Shown: one piece after another, positions 14,618-23,264 of the stretch
Numbering within the stretch: position 1 is the stretch's first letter
How the letters are laid out: each line of letters begins with the position of its first letter
Assembly: GCA_937129385.1 (NCBI GenBank)
Contig: CAKZNC010000043.1
Span: forward strand, 1 to 45,437
DNA length: 45,437 bases
Direction of reading: 5' to 3'
Source: an uncultured Bacteroidota bacterium
Lineage (GTDB): Bacteria > Bacteroidota > Bacteroidia > Bacteroidales > GCA-2748055
Position numbers and translations under genes: made by a program
The notes under the pieces: model-generated
The model's input: the letters and a program-made list of their open reading frames with translations, nothing else
Told to the model about the DNA's origin: nothing
The model's database searches: none

Positions 14618-16086
14618 ACGCATTCGACTATTTCTTCGAGAACACCTATTCCCTCGACAAGAAATTCCTTGTTGGCAAAGAGGAGATTACCTTCCGGCAA
14701 TTGCATGCCCGTTCCATGGCATTGGCTGGTGCCCTTAAAAAGGACCTGGGTGAAGGCAAAAATGTAATCCTTCTCTCTCCGAACAATGTCTTTTTCATGG
14801 TGGTCTATCTTGGTGTTATCAAATCTGGAAACATCGTGGTGCCGCTGGATCCGATGATTGAGGCTGAGAATTTTGAATATATCAGGAATTTCTCAGAGGC
14901 TGAGATGATATTTGCAACTCCCCAGGCGAAAAAACGCTTGCAACTTGAAGATGGAGAGGTTATTGTTGAACTTGGTACCGAAACTCCTGCGGCAGCAAGA
15001 ACAAAACAGCCTTTACCATCCGAACTGATGCCAACAGTTCCATTTGACCGGGAGCGGATCGCGGAAATTATTTTTACCTCGGGATCAACCGGGAAGCCCA
15101 AAGGGGTGATGTTGTCCCATAAAAACATTGTTGCAAATACAACTTCGATCGTGGAATACCTTGACCTGGATCGGGATGACAGGATGCTCGTGGTCCTGCC
15201 ATTTTATTATTGCTATGGGTTATCGCTTCTGCATTCCCATCTGAGAGTTGGGGGTTCATTGGTATTCAATAATTCTTTCATATTCCTTGGGGCTGTTATC
15301 AATGATCTGAAGGATCACAACTGCACTGGCTTTGCTGGTGTTCCGAGTCATTTCCAGATATTACTGCGTAAATCAGACAGTTTCAAGTCGATGGAATTTC
15401 CACAGCTTAAATATGTCACACAGGCAGGTGGGAAGCTTGCTACAGTGTTTATTGATGAATTCAGGAAGGCACACCCGCAGGTGGATTTCGTTGTGATGTA
15501 CGGTCAGACCGAGGCCACCGCACGTCTGTCTTACCTTCCGGTCGAATTGTACGAAGAGCGAAAGGGATCAATAGGCAAAGGGATTCCTGGGGTAACACTG
15601 AAAGTTGTCAGCAAATCAGGCAAAGAAGTGAAAACAGGTGAGACAGGGGAAGTGATTGCAAGGGGTGACAACGTAATGCCAGGCTACTTTAAGGATGAAG
15701 CCAGTACAGGAAATACCATAAGGGACGGCTGGTTATTTACAGGCGACCTGGGTACGGTAGACGATCACGGATTTATTTACCTGACTGCACGATCAAAGGA
15801 GATCATCAAGGTTGGGGGTAAACGTATCAGTCCGAAAGAGATCGAGGCTGTGATCCTGGAACTCACTGACGTGGTGGATTGTAGCATAGAAGGGGTGGAG
15901 GATGAAATAATGGGCGAAGCATTGAAAGCAATTGTAACAGTGAATACAGGAAGTGAAATCAGTGTCGATCAATTAAAAGAACACTGTGCGGCAAAACTGG
16001 AATTGTACAAAGTGCCTCAGATCATTGAAGTCAAGGACAGGATGGAGATGAGTGCAACAGGGAAAAAGGTAAAGAAGATAAACTAA
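14614..16086 (+). CDS. AMP-forming acyl/aminoacyl ligase (ANL superfamily)
   Basis: A 490-residue adenylate-forming ligase that would activate a carboxylic or amino acid with ATP and pass it to coenzyme A or a phosphopantetheine carrier. Core motifs in order: IIFTSGSTGKPKGVMLSH (phosphate-binding loop, near 150-168), YGQTEATARLSYLP, GWLFTGDLGTVDDHGFIYL, RSKEIIKVGGKRISPKEIE (hinge and A8), and SATGKKVKK near the C-terminus with the A10 catalytic lysine. The start at 14614 overlaps the preceding stop as ATGA; an ATG at 14581 would add 11 residues encoded by the flanking repeat. Because an acyl carrier protein opens the same gene run, loading of that carrier is the simplest role. Related ligases occur in exosortase-associated polysaccharide clusters, but no exosortase is seen here. 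Confidence 0.9.
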   Translation: MNAFDYFFENTYSLDKKFLVGKEEITFRQLHARSMALAGALKKDLGEGKNVILLSPNNVFFMVVYLGVIKSGNIVVPLDPMIEAENFEYIRNFSEAEMIFATPQAKKRLQLEDGEVIVELGTETPAAARTKQPLPSELMPTVPFDRERIAEIIFTSGSTGKPKGVMLSHKNIVANTTSIVEYLDLDRDDRMLVVLPFYYCYGLSLLHSHLRVGGSLVFNNSFIFLGAVINDLKDHNCTGFAGVPSHFQILLRKSDSFKSMEFPQLKYVTQAGGKLATVFIDEFRKAHPQVDFVVMYGQTEATARLSYLPVELYEERKGSIGKGIPGVTLKVVSKSGKEVKTGETGEVIARGDNVMPGYFKDEASTGNTIRDGWLFTGDLGTVDDHGFIYLTARSKEIIKVGGKRISPKEIEAVILELTDVVDCSIEGVEDEIMGEALKAIVTVNTGSEISVDQLKEHCAAKLELYKVPQIIEVKDRMEMSATGKKVKKIN

Positions 16087-16121
16087 ACTGTAAAGATAGT
16101 TGTTCAACTATAAAAACAGTT
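16086..16121 (+). terminator. Nested inverted repeat right after the ligase stop
   Basis: AACTGT (16086-16091) pairs with ACAGTT (16116-16121), and inside it ATAGTTG (16096-16102) pairs with CAACTAT (16105-16111), separated by short A-rich internal loops. The structure starts at the last base of the ligase stop codon, so it could end the carrier-protein operon. There is no T-run, so a protein-binding palindrome is also possible. Confidence 0.45.
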
Positions 16122-16809
16122 ATCGGAACAATTGATTGGTTTATATTAGCGTGCGTATTTGAGCTAATAAAGACAGGTCCCTTTTCGACGTGTTCCGGGC
16201 AATGGCAAGGTAAACAAGATGCTTTTTATTCTGTGCAGGCCGTTTGATGTAAAATGAAAAGTGTAGAACAGGGGTGAAGGGGGAGATTGTTTATGTAAAA
16301 GGCCTGATCAACTACACAAATCTAATTATACATGTTACTTTGGTTCACTTCCTGATATGTGGCATTGACCCCACTATGAAACCCTTGGTCATAAAGACCG
16401 GTAATTTGTTGACTTCAGCTGAACTTTTTCGGTAGTTTGCCATTATAGCTATATCAGAATCAACCTTGGTTCCAGGATAGGTTGCCTCGTTCTTGAGGAT
16501 TGATGATACATAAATTTCCTGGAGCAAATTCTGAGTTGGACTTTTTTGATACAAGTAGGGTATTATATGTCAGGTATTATTTTTTTTCTGATTATTGAAC
16601 TCTTGGCTTCAAACAGGCCTTTCAACCGGTTGTGAACGGAGGAGAGGCTTTTGTCAAATTAAGCAAAAGGCGGACGGAGTTTATAATCATTATACCTAAT
16701 TTCAACAATCCGAATACTTGGACCGATTATGGGACTGAGGAGGCGGAGCTTTGCCAGGACAAGATTAAAATGATTTTTCATATGCTCAGATTCTTTAACT
16801 TTACTATTA
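16122..16809. other. Long gap before the polysaccharide cluster, no supported gene
   Basis: About 690 bases without a recognisable gene, unusually long for this compact region. Two short frames exist, a minus-strand one at 16345-16554 (69 residues) and a plus-strand one at 16632-16817 (61 residues), but neither has a recognisable motif or a credible start signal. No insertion-sequence ends or tRNA-like structure were seen. The gap presumably holds the promoter and leader of the polysaccharide operon. The best -7-like box (TAACTTTA, 16796-16803) is too close to the ATG at 16810 and lacks a -33 element. Confidence 0.45.
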
Positions 16810-17211
16810 ATGAATAAGGCTGAATTGATAGAATTGCCTAAATTCCTGGATGACAGGGGTAACCTTTCGTTTATTGAGGAGGATAACCATATTCCTTTTG
16901 AAGTACGTCGTGTATACTGGATCTACGATGTACCGGGGGGAGAGCAGCGAGGAGGTCATGCATTCAAACAAACAGAAGAGTTGATCGTAGCGCTCTCAGG
17001 AAGTTTTGATGTTGTATTAAATGATGGTTTTGAGGAACATCGTTTCCATCTCAACCGCTCCTATTACGGGGTATTGGTGCCAAAGATGTTCTGGCGTATG
17101 CTTGAAAACTTTTCAACAAATTCATTGGCATTGATCATCGCATCCACAGAGTTTAATAATGAAGATTACATCCGGGATCTTAATCAGTTTAAAAAATTAA
17201 AGGCCCAATGA
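16810..17211 (+). CDS. FdtA/QdtA-like sugar 3,4-ketoisomerase, copy 1 (altered active site)
   Basis: A 133-residue cupin of the WxcM/FdtA family, which isomerises dTDP-4-keto-6-deoxyglucose to the 3-keto sugar before amination. It has the N-terminal DDRGNLSFIE motif, VRRVYWIYDVPGGEQRGGHAFK, and a cupin core ending in EDYIRDLNQF. In characterised FdtA/QdtA the two catalytic histidines lie in an RGxHAHK motif; here the second is phenylalanine (His50-Ala51-Phe52), so activity may be changed or lost. It is the first gene of the polysaccharide run, and its stop overlaps the start of a second FdtA-like gene (ATGA). The pair may form a mixed oligomer. The sugar made is presumably a 3-amino-3,6-dideoxyhexose, given the adjacent aminotransferases. 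Confidence 0.87.
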   Translation: MNKAELIELPKFLDDRGNLSFIEEDNHIPFEVRRVYWIYDVPGGEQRGGHAFKQTEELIVALSGSFDVVLNDGFEEHRFHLNRSYYGVLVPKMFWRMLENFSTNSLALIIASTEFNNEDYIRDLNQFKKLKAQ

Positions 17212-17648
17212 AGGAATTGATTTCAGACATACATAATTGTAATGTAGTTGACCTGGAAAAGATTCATAACAGGGCAGGAAACATTACGATCTATCAGAAT
17301 GGCACTCCATCTCCTTTTGATGTAAAACGCGTTTACTATCTATATGATGTACCCGGTGGCTCAGAGAGAGGGGGACATGCCCATAAAGAGCTTTATCAAT
17401 TGATCATAGCTGCTGGCGGATCATTTAATGTTATTCTGGATGACAGCAGGAACAAAAAGGTGGTTGAACTCAACAGACCCAATTACGGTCTGCTTGTCGT
17501 TCCCGGGATCTGGAGGGAAATCGTGAATTTTTCTTCAGGTGCGATATGCCTTGTCCTTGCTTCAGCAAAATACGATGAGAATGATTACATAAGAGATTAC
17601 TCACTCTACCAGCAATTCAAATCCAACCAATATGCTGATCGAAGCTGA
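17208..17648 (+). CDS. FdtA/QdtA-like sugar 3,4-ketoisomerase, copy 2
   Basis: A 146-residue cupin paralogous to the preceding gene: VKRVYYLYDVPGGSERGGHAHK against VRRVYWIYDVPGGEQRGGHAFK. Both catalytic histidines are present here (His57 and His59). However, the usual DxRGxL motif near the N-terminus reads HNRAGNITIY, so the conserved acidic residue is missing. It ends NDYIRDYSLYQQF. The start overlaps the upstream stop (ATGA) and the end overlaps the downstream acyltransferase by 17 bases. The likely role is 4-keto to 3-keto isomerisation of a dTDP-6-deoxyhexose, alone or with copy 1. Confidence 0.87.
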   Translation: MKELISDIHNCNVVDLEKIHNRAGNITIYQNGTPSPFDVKRVYYLYDVPGGSERGGHAHKELYQLIIAAGGSFNVILDDSRNKKVVELNRPNYGLLVVPGIWREIVNFSSGAICLVLASAKYDENDYIRDYSLYQQFKSNQYADRS

Positions 17649-18561
17649 TCCAAAACAATACTACCATTTTTTTTCCAAAGATCCCCATCCCTTTGTTTCC
17701 AAAGGATTTATAGAGCTGAACGGTAGAAAGGTAGATAAAGTCCTCTATCTTACGGAAGATAGCAATAAGCCTGGATTGGGCCTGGTTGCCGGGGTGCGCG
17801 ATGGATGGTTGTTATCTCCATTTTCTGCACCATTCGGAGGTTTTCATTTTCGAAAGGAGGTAATGTATATTAGTGAAATTGAGGAGTTCCTGAAAGCGTT
17901 AAAAATTTTTGTTGCCGAAAAGAAATACCTGGGTGTAAAAATAACTTTGCCGCCTGATATTTATCACCTGACGATCAATTCCAAGCTTGTGAAGGCTTTT
18001 TTCAAGGAGGGTTATAAAGACGAGGTATTGGATTTAACAAACTGGGTTGAACTGCAGGATTTTCAGGATCGGTTTTCCCAGAAGAACAGCAAGGAGTATT
18101 ACAAGCAGGCAGTGAGAAACAACCTGGAATTCACCAAGACAACCGATGGTGCTGACCAATATGAGATCTATAATCTTATTGTCGAGAATCGGAAAAAATT
18201 CGGAAGGCCCATCTACATGTCCTATCAGGATATTCAGGATACAGCAAAATTATGGCCGGTGGATTATTTCAAGGTGACTTCCAATGAACATAATATCCTT
18301 GCAGGAGCGATCATATATCACAGCTCCCCAAAGATTGCATTTGCTTTGTTTTGGGGTGACAACGACGAAGGCCGGCAATTGCGTGCAATGGATTACCTTA
18401 CTTTTCATCTTTGGACTCACTACAGAGATCTTGACTACAGGTATATGGACCTGGGTATATCCACTGAGGATGGCCAGCCAAATGAAGGATTACTCCGATT
18501 CAAAGAGAGCCATGAAGCAGTTTCATCGTTAAAATACAGGTTTTACTGGAAACCAGTATAA
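17632..18561 (+). CDS. FemAB/GNAT-like acyltransferase
   Basis: A 309-residue protein resembling the GNAT-related FemAB acyltransferases. The C-terminal half has the typical core: IYNLIVENRKKFGRPIYMS, a strand pair around HNILAGAIIYHSSPKIAFAL, RAMDYLTFHLWTHYRDLDYR, and the terminal DLGIS...NEGLLRFKESHEA stretch. No signal peptide or membrane segment is present, so it is cytoplasmic. The family includes enzymes that transfer amino acids from aminoacyl-tRNA or acyl groups from CoA. Placed between FdtA-like ketoisomerases and aminotransferases, it probably N-acylates the amino sugar they make, analogous to FdtC but of a different fold family. An aminoacyl donor cannot be excluded. Start ATG at 17632 inside the 3' end of the previous gene. 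Confidence 0.8.
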   Translation: MLIEADPKQYYHFFSKDPHPFVSKGFIELNGRKVDKVLYLTEDSNKPGLGLVAGVRDGWLLSPFSAPFGGFHFRKEVMYISEIEEFLKALKIFVAEKKYLGVKITLPPDIYHLTINSKLVKAFFKEGYKDEVLDLTNWVELQDFQDRFSQKNSKEYYKQAVRNNLEFTKTTDGADQYEIYNLIVENRKKFGRPIYMSYQDIQDTAKLWPVDYFKVTSNEHNILAGAIIYHSSPKIAFALFWGDNDEGRQLRAMDYLTFHLWTHYRDLDYRYMDLGISTEDGQPNEGLLRFKESHEAVSSLKYRFYWKPV

Positions 18562-18582
18562 ATAAAACTCAATACAACCAAC

Positions 18583-19491
18583 ATGTTTGTACTTAATCCG
18601 GACCCATATAGTCTCCCTTGTTACAGGATAGGGCCGTTTCAAACCAGAGACCTGACACTAAATCATAAACTACCTGACAGTGATCTGATTGACGAATACT
18701 TTGATTCAAGGTTCAAGGGGAAGGAATACAGGTATACCTATAATGGTCGGACTGCAATTCATTACGCACTTGGACACTATAATCTTCAACCGGATGATGT
18801 TGTTACTATTCTGACCACATCGGGTAATTTTTACATCAGCAGCTGTGTTACAAACGAGATAGAAAAATATTGCAAGTGGTCCAGGGAGATCCTCCCTGAA
18901 ACCAAACTGCTCTTTGTAAATCATGAGTTTGGCTATCCATTTGAGAATTTATCTGAGCTGAAAAAATCAGGACTTCCTGTAATAGAGGATTGTGCAAGTT
19001 CTTTTTTTTCAGAAGATGATCAGAATGAAATCGGTAATACAGGGGATTTTGTTATCTACAGTTTTCCCAAGATGTTTCCACTCCAGATCGGAGGTCTATT
19101 GGTAAGCAACAAACCAGGCCTCGTCGGAAAAGAGAATTATCTCACTGAGGATGAGTTGAGACATGTAAAAAATGTACTTTCTTCCCAGATCGGCAATAGA
19201 GGGAAGATCATAAAGCGTCGAAATGAGAATTATAAGCTTCTGCGTACCAAGTTCGATGAATTAGGAATCCAGGAACGATTTCCACTAAATGAGGGAGTTG
19301 TACCAAATGTATTCATGTTTAGTACCGAGGGAAAGGATATTGACCTCCCGGAATTAAAAAAGCACTACTATGCCCATGGAGTTCAATGCAGTGTTTTTTA
19401 TGGTGAGGAAACTTTTTTTATCCCGGTCCATCAATCTTTATCAAAAGAAGATATTGATTATTTCGTTGAGGTCTTTAAACTTATGAGATAG
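18583..19491 (+). CDS. Short DegT/DnrJ-like PLP aminotransferase paralogue
   Basis: A 302-residue protein of the DegT/DnrJ/EryC1 fold, about 70-90 residues shorter than a usual member. Recognisable parts are [30 protein letters not shown] (Asp136, which normally contacts the PLP nitrogen), and [20 protein letters not shown], where Lys163 is at the Schiff-base position. Both key residues are kept, so it may be an active aminotransferase with a trimmed N-terminus, or a dehydratase-type or structural paralogue of the full-length DegT protein encoded just downstream. It belongs to the same amino-sugar gene set. The sugar specificity is unknown. Confidence 0.78.
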   Translation: MFVLNPDPYSLPCYRIGPFQTRDLTLNHKLPDSDLIDEYFDSRFKGKEYRYTYNGRTAIHYALGHYNLQPDDVVTILTTSGNFYISSCVTNEIEKYCKWSREILPETKLLFVNHEFGYPFENLSELKKSGLPVIEDCASSFFSEDDQNEIGNTGDFVIYSFPKMFPLQIGGLLVSNKPGLVGKENYLTEDELRHVKNVLSSQIGNRGKIIKRRNENYKLLRTKFDELGIQERFPLNEGVVPNVFMFSTEGKDIDLPELKKHYYAHGVQCSVFYGEETFFIPVHQSLSKEDIDYFVEVFKLMR

Positions 19492-19522
19492 TCTGAATTT
19501 CACAATCTATTCGTCTACATCC

Positions 19523-20701
19523 ATGATAAAATTTCTCGACTTACAAAAAGTTACTGAAAGTTTTCAGCCGAAGCTAAATGAAGCAATTCATCGTGTTGTC
19601 GATAGCGGATGGTTTTTATTAGGAAAGGAAGTCAGTTCATTTGAGCAGGAATATGCCTCATATACAGGCACAGGATATTGTGTGGGGGTGGGCAATGGTC
19701 TGGATGCCCTCAGGTTGATTATAAGAGCTTACATGAAGATGGGGGTTTTGAAGGAGGGTGACGAAGTAATTGTACCGGCAAACACATTTATTGCATCAGT
19801 ACTGGCGATTACCGAGAATCAATTAACTCCTGTTTTTGTTGAACCTGATATACAAAACTCTAATCTTGACATCGGGTTGATTGAGCAACATATCACTGAA
19901 AAAACAAAAGCGATCATGGTTGTCCATCTGTATGGGCAGGTTTGCTGGGCAGGAGAACTTAATAGTATCGCGAAAAAATATGGTCTGAAGATCATTGAGG
20001 ACAATGCCCAGGCTGCAGGAGCGGTCTGGAGTAAGAATGATATTTCACCAGAAGAGCCGTCCAATATCCCCGGGAAAAAAAAGATATTAGCAGCAGCAAA
20101 GGGTATTGACCATAGGCGTAGCGGTTCACTTGGTGATGCAGCAGCGCATAGTTTTTACCCCGGTAAGAATCTTGGAGCATTGGGGGATGGAGGGGCGGTT
20201 ACCACCAACGATGAAGACCTTGCAAACACAATCAGGGCTTTGGCAAATTATGGATCATCAGAAAAGTATATTCATAGGTACAAGGGGATCAACTCAAGAT
20301 TGGATGAACTACAGGCAGCGATTCTGCGCGTTAAACTTGCGAGGCTTGATCAGGATAACCATCGTCGCAGGGAAATTGCGAGGCTTTATATCAATTCGAT
20401 AAATCAAAAGAACGTCGTTTTGCCTTCAGATACAAACCTTGCACACGTATGGCACCTTTTTGTAGTTCGCCACCCGGATCGCGATGATTTAATGCGATAC
20501 CTGCTTGAAAAGCAAATACAAACGCTTATTCATTATCCTGTTCCTCCAAATAAACAATCTGCTTACAAAGAATATAACGACCTCAGCTTGCCAGTTACTG
20601 AAATACTTCATCAGCAAGTGTTGAGTTTACCGATCAGTCCGGTGATGAGTGAGCATGATGTGCAGATCGTTGCAGAAGCGATAAATTCTTATCCTAATTA
20701 G
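19523..20701 (+). CDS. DegT/DnrJ/EryC1 sugar aminotransferase (FdtB/QdtB-like)
   Basis: A 392-residue PLP-dependent sugar aminotransferase that would transaminate the 3-keto sugar made by the FdtA-like enzymes. Motifs: FLDLQKV start, [40 protein letters not shown] with Asp160, and [18 protein letters not shown] with the PLP lysine Lys215. The substrate loop [13 protein letters not shown] and the terminal HYPVPPNKQ are also typical. An unusual insertion of roughly 25 residues (within 168-200, lysine-rich [12 protein letters not shown]) lies between the PLP-aspartate and PLP-lysine motifs. No dTDP-glucose synthase or 4,6-dehydratase gene is nearby, so the nucleotide sugar must come from genes elsewhere. 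Confidence 0.93.
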   Translation: MIKFLDLQKVTESFQPKLNEAIHRVVDSGWFLLGKEVSSFEQEYASYTGTGYCVGVGNGLDALRLIIRAYMKMGVLKEGDEVIVPANTFIASVLAITENQLTPVFVEPDIQNSNLDIGLIEQHITEKTKAIMVVHLYGQVCWAGELNSIAKKYGLKIIEDNAQAAGAVWSKNDISPEEPSNIPGKKKILAAAKGIDHRRSGSLGDAAAHSFYPGKNLGALGDGGAVTTNDEDLANTIRALANYGSSEKYIHRYKGINSRLDELQAAILRVKLARLDQDNHRRREIARLYINSINQKNVVLPSDTNLAHVWHLFVVRHPDRDDLMRYLLEKQIQTLIHYPVPPNKQSAYKEYNDLSLPVTEILHQQVLSLPISPVMSEHDVQIVAEAINSYPN

Positions 20702-20730
20702 CAGGTACCTGACAAATATAAAAATCACCA

Positions 20731-22209
20731 TTGACTGAGCAAAGATCGTCATACAGACAAATATTCAAAGCAACATCCCTTTTTGGGGGTGTTCAGGTGA
20801 TCAGTATTGTAATCGGGATCATCAGGGTGAAATTTGTTGCAGTGCTCTTAGGCACTACCGGTGTTGGAATAATGAGTTTACTTGATGCACCTTTACACTT
20901 AATTATTTCAATTACAGGATTGGGAATCGCATTCAGCGCAGTACGTTATATTTCTGAGGCAAATGCAGACCAGGATCGGAACAAAACAGCGGAAGTAATC
21001 ATTACGCTAAAAAGGTGGTCCTGGTTTGTTGGATTATTGGGAGCAGTTATAACTATTTCTTTGGCTCCATTACTCAGTGAATGGTCATTTGGTAACAGAG
21101 AATACACCTGGGCATTTGTCTGGTTATCCGTTACGATATTACTGAAGGCCTTAAGCGAAGGGCAAAAAGCAATTTTGCAAGGTACAAGAAGATTGAAGGA
21201 TATGGCCAAAGCTGGTGTGATCGGCTCTGGTTTAGGCTTATTCACTTCAATACCATTATATTATTTTTTCGGTCTCAAAGGCATCGTGCCGGCATTGATT
21301 ATTACAGCTGCAACAGCACTTTTCCTGTCATGGTATTTTTCCCGAAAAGTTCCGGTAGAGAAGATTGATTTGCCGTTAAAAAAGACATACACGATTGGTT
21401 TAGGGATGGCAAAACTGGGAATTTCAATGACCATCGCCGGGTTTATTGCGTCTCTTTCAACCTACATTTTGAATGCGTTTATCAGCAATATTGGAGATGT
21501 TGACCAGGTAGGATTGTATAATGCAGGCTGGGGAGTGGTGGGTCAGTATACAGGATTGGTGTTTACAGCAATGGCAACAGATTATTTTCCACGACTTTCA
21601 GCCATACAATCGGACAATAATAAAGTTAAAGAGCTTGTAGGACAACAGGCAGAGACGGCATTGCTTATTATGACTCCATTGCTGGCGCTATTAATTGTCA
21701 CGATGCCATTGGTTGTAAGAATACTTTATACTCCCGAATTCCTGCCAATTGTGATGTTTGCAAGCCTGACGGTGTTAGGGATGCAATTTAAAGCCATCTC
21801 CTGGGCAATGGGCTATGTTTATCTTGCGAAGGGAGATGGTCGCTTATTCCTGACTTTGGAAATTATTTCTGGTGTTGCAATACTATTATTAAATCTTGGA
21901 TTCTATTATTTCTTTGGTCTAAACGGATTGGGTATTTCATTTATCATCTCTTACTTTTTAGCCTCGATATTCTCATATCTTGTCTTAAGAAATAAATACG
22001 GGTTCAGTTATTCAAAGTTATTTTACCTGGTAGCTGTTATCTGCTATGGGCTGGTTTTGACATCTTTTCTTACCGTGTTTATTTCGGACCCGACATTAAA
22101 AATTATTGCTGGTATAGTCGTACTCCTGATTGCAGGCGCCTACTCGCTGTATAAGCTTGATAAGCTCATGGATTTCCGTTCCTATATATCTGAAAGGTTT
22201 AAGAAATGA
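20731..22209 (+). CDS. Wzx-type polysaccharide flippase
   Basis: A 492-residue integral membrane protein of the MATE/MVF-like O-antigen and polysaccharide flippase family. It would move the undecaprenyl-linked repeat unit across the inner membrane. There are about a dozen or more hydrophobic segments, from FKATSLFGGVQVISIVIGII near the N-terminus to IIAGIVVLLIAGAYSLY near the C-terminus, with short charged loops. The start is a TTG at 20731; the first in-frame ATG is about 47 codons further in and would cut off the first membrane helix. It sits directly after the sugar-amine genes and before the glycosyltransferases, as expected for a Wzx/Wzy cluster. Confidence 0.9.
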   Translation: MTEQRSSYRQIFKATSLFGGVQVISIVIGIIRVKFVAVLLGTTGVGIMSLLDAPLHLIISITGLGIAFSAVRYISEANADQDRNKTAEVIITLKRWSWFVGLLGAVITISLAPLLSEWSFGNREYTWAFVWLSVTILLKALSEGQKAILQGTRRLKDMAKAGVIGSGLGLFTSIPLYYFFGLKGIVPALIITAATALFLSWYFSRKVPVEKIDLPLKKTYTIGLGMAKLGISMTIAGFIASLSTYILNAFISNIGDVDQVGLYNAGWGVVGQYTGLVFTAMATDYFPRLSAIQSDNNKVKELVGQQAETALLIMTPLLALLIVTMPLVVRILYTPEFLPIVMFASLTVLGMQFKAISWAMGYVYLAKGDGRLFLTLEIISGVAILLLNLGFYYFFGLNGLGISFIISYFLASIFSYLVLRNKYGFSYSKLFYLVAVICYGLVLTSFLTVFISDPTLKIIAGIVVLLIAGAYSLYKLDKLMDFRSYISERFKK

Positions 22210-22258
22210 GTATTGTAGTTTTTTTATTCGATCATTGGGAAACCACTTTAATAAATAA

Positions 22259-23230
22259 ATGAATTCATTGGTTGGGGTCATAGTTGTAACATACAATTCC
22301 TCATCATTTGTCATTGAGACACTGGAAAGTGTCTACAACCAAACGTGGAAAGAAATAGAACTGATTATAACAGATGATTGTTCTGAAGATGATACCGTGG
22401 CGATATGCCGCAAATGGTTAAGTGAACACAATTCGAGATTTGTTCGTTCTGAGATCATTACGTCAGAAAAGAATACCGGTGTCTCTGCCAATTTAAATCG
22501 TGGTATTTCAGCATCAAAAAGTGAGTGGGTTTCATTCCCTGCAGGGGATGATACCCTGAAAGAGGATTGTATTGAAGAAAACATGTCATGGCTCCGAGAC
22601 CATCCTGAGGTCAGGGTATTGTTTTCGACGGTAGAAGTATATAATGATAAAATTCAACCGGAACAACTTATTGGGAGGATTCCAAAGGAACCATTTCACC
22701 CTGGAAGTATCATGGCACCTGATAGAAGCGCTGAATCTCAGTACAAACAACTTCTGATATCTGATCGGATAAATTTCACTCCCTCAGCATTTATAAATCG
22801 GGAGGTAATTCTCTCATTGGGAGGATTTGATGAGCGGTTCAGGATGCTTGAGGATTACCCCATGTGGTTGAAACTAACAATGAATGGTTACCGTTTGCAT
22901 TTTATGGAAAAATCTACCGTGAATTACAGGCAGCATTCCGGGGCGATCAACAATACCGGACAAAGAATCATTGTCAATCCGAATTATTTCAGGCAGGAGT
23001 TGTTCCGAAGAATCTATATCTACCCCTATTTGCCTATTGACCTGAGATTAAATTCACGTTTTGTCTGGGTGGTTTCCCAGGTTTTCCGTTGGGATAAGTT
23101 GAATCGAGACACTGCGTTCAACAGGGTATTTCACAGTATACTTACATTATATATCAATCCATTCAGGTATTTTATCTGGATCAGAAAAAGACTGATCGGT
23201 AATCTGAAATACAATGAGTTCTACCAATAG
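22259..23230 (+). CDS. Family 2 glycosyltransferase
   Basis: A 323-residue GT2 (GT-A fold) enzyme. The N-terminus reads LVGVIVVTYNSSSFVIETLE, followed by ELIITDDCSEDDT for the nucleotide-binding site, WVSFPAGDDTLKEDCI with the metal-binding acidic residues, and a downstream EDYPMWLKLTMNGY acceptor-side motif. It is soluble or peripheral; there is no clear transmembrane helix. It would add one sugar to the lipid-linked repeat unit. Donor and acceptor cannot be told from sequence. Confidence 0.92.
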   Translation: MNSLVGVIVVTYNSSSFVIETLESVYNQTWKEIELIITDDCSEDDTVAICRKWLSEHNSRFVRSEIITSEKNTGVSANLNRGISASKSEWVSFPAGDDTLKEDCIEENMSWLRDHPEVRVLFSTVEVYNDKIQPEQLIGRIPKEPFHPGSIMAPDRSAESQYKQLLISDRINFTPSAFINREVILSLGGFDERFRMLEDYPMWLKLTMNGYRLHFMEKSTVNYRQHSGAINNTGQRIIVNPNYFRQELFRRIYIYPYLPIDLRLNSRFVWVVSQVFRWDKLNRDTAFNRVFHSILTLYINPFRYFIWIRKRLIGNLKYNEFYQ

Positions 23231-23264
23231 TTTTTTCCAGCGTATTTAAATTGAGAAAAATACA

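Noticed and set aside
16345-16554. 69-residue minus-strand frame in the long gap
   Set aside because: No recognisable motif or start signal; kept only as a lead if homologues are found.
16632-16817. 61-residue plus-strand frame before the first FdtA-like gene
   Set aside because: No motif, overlaps the start of a real gene, and composition is not convincing.
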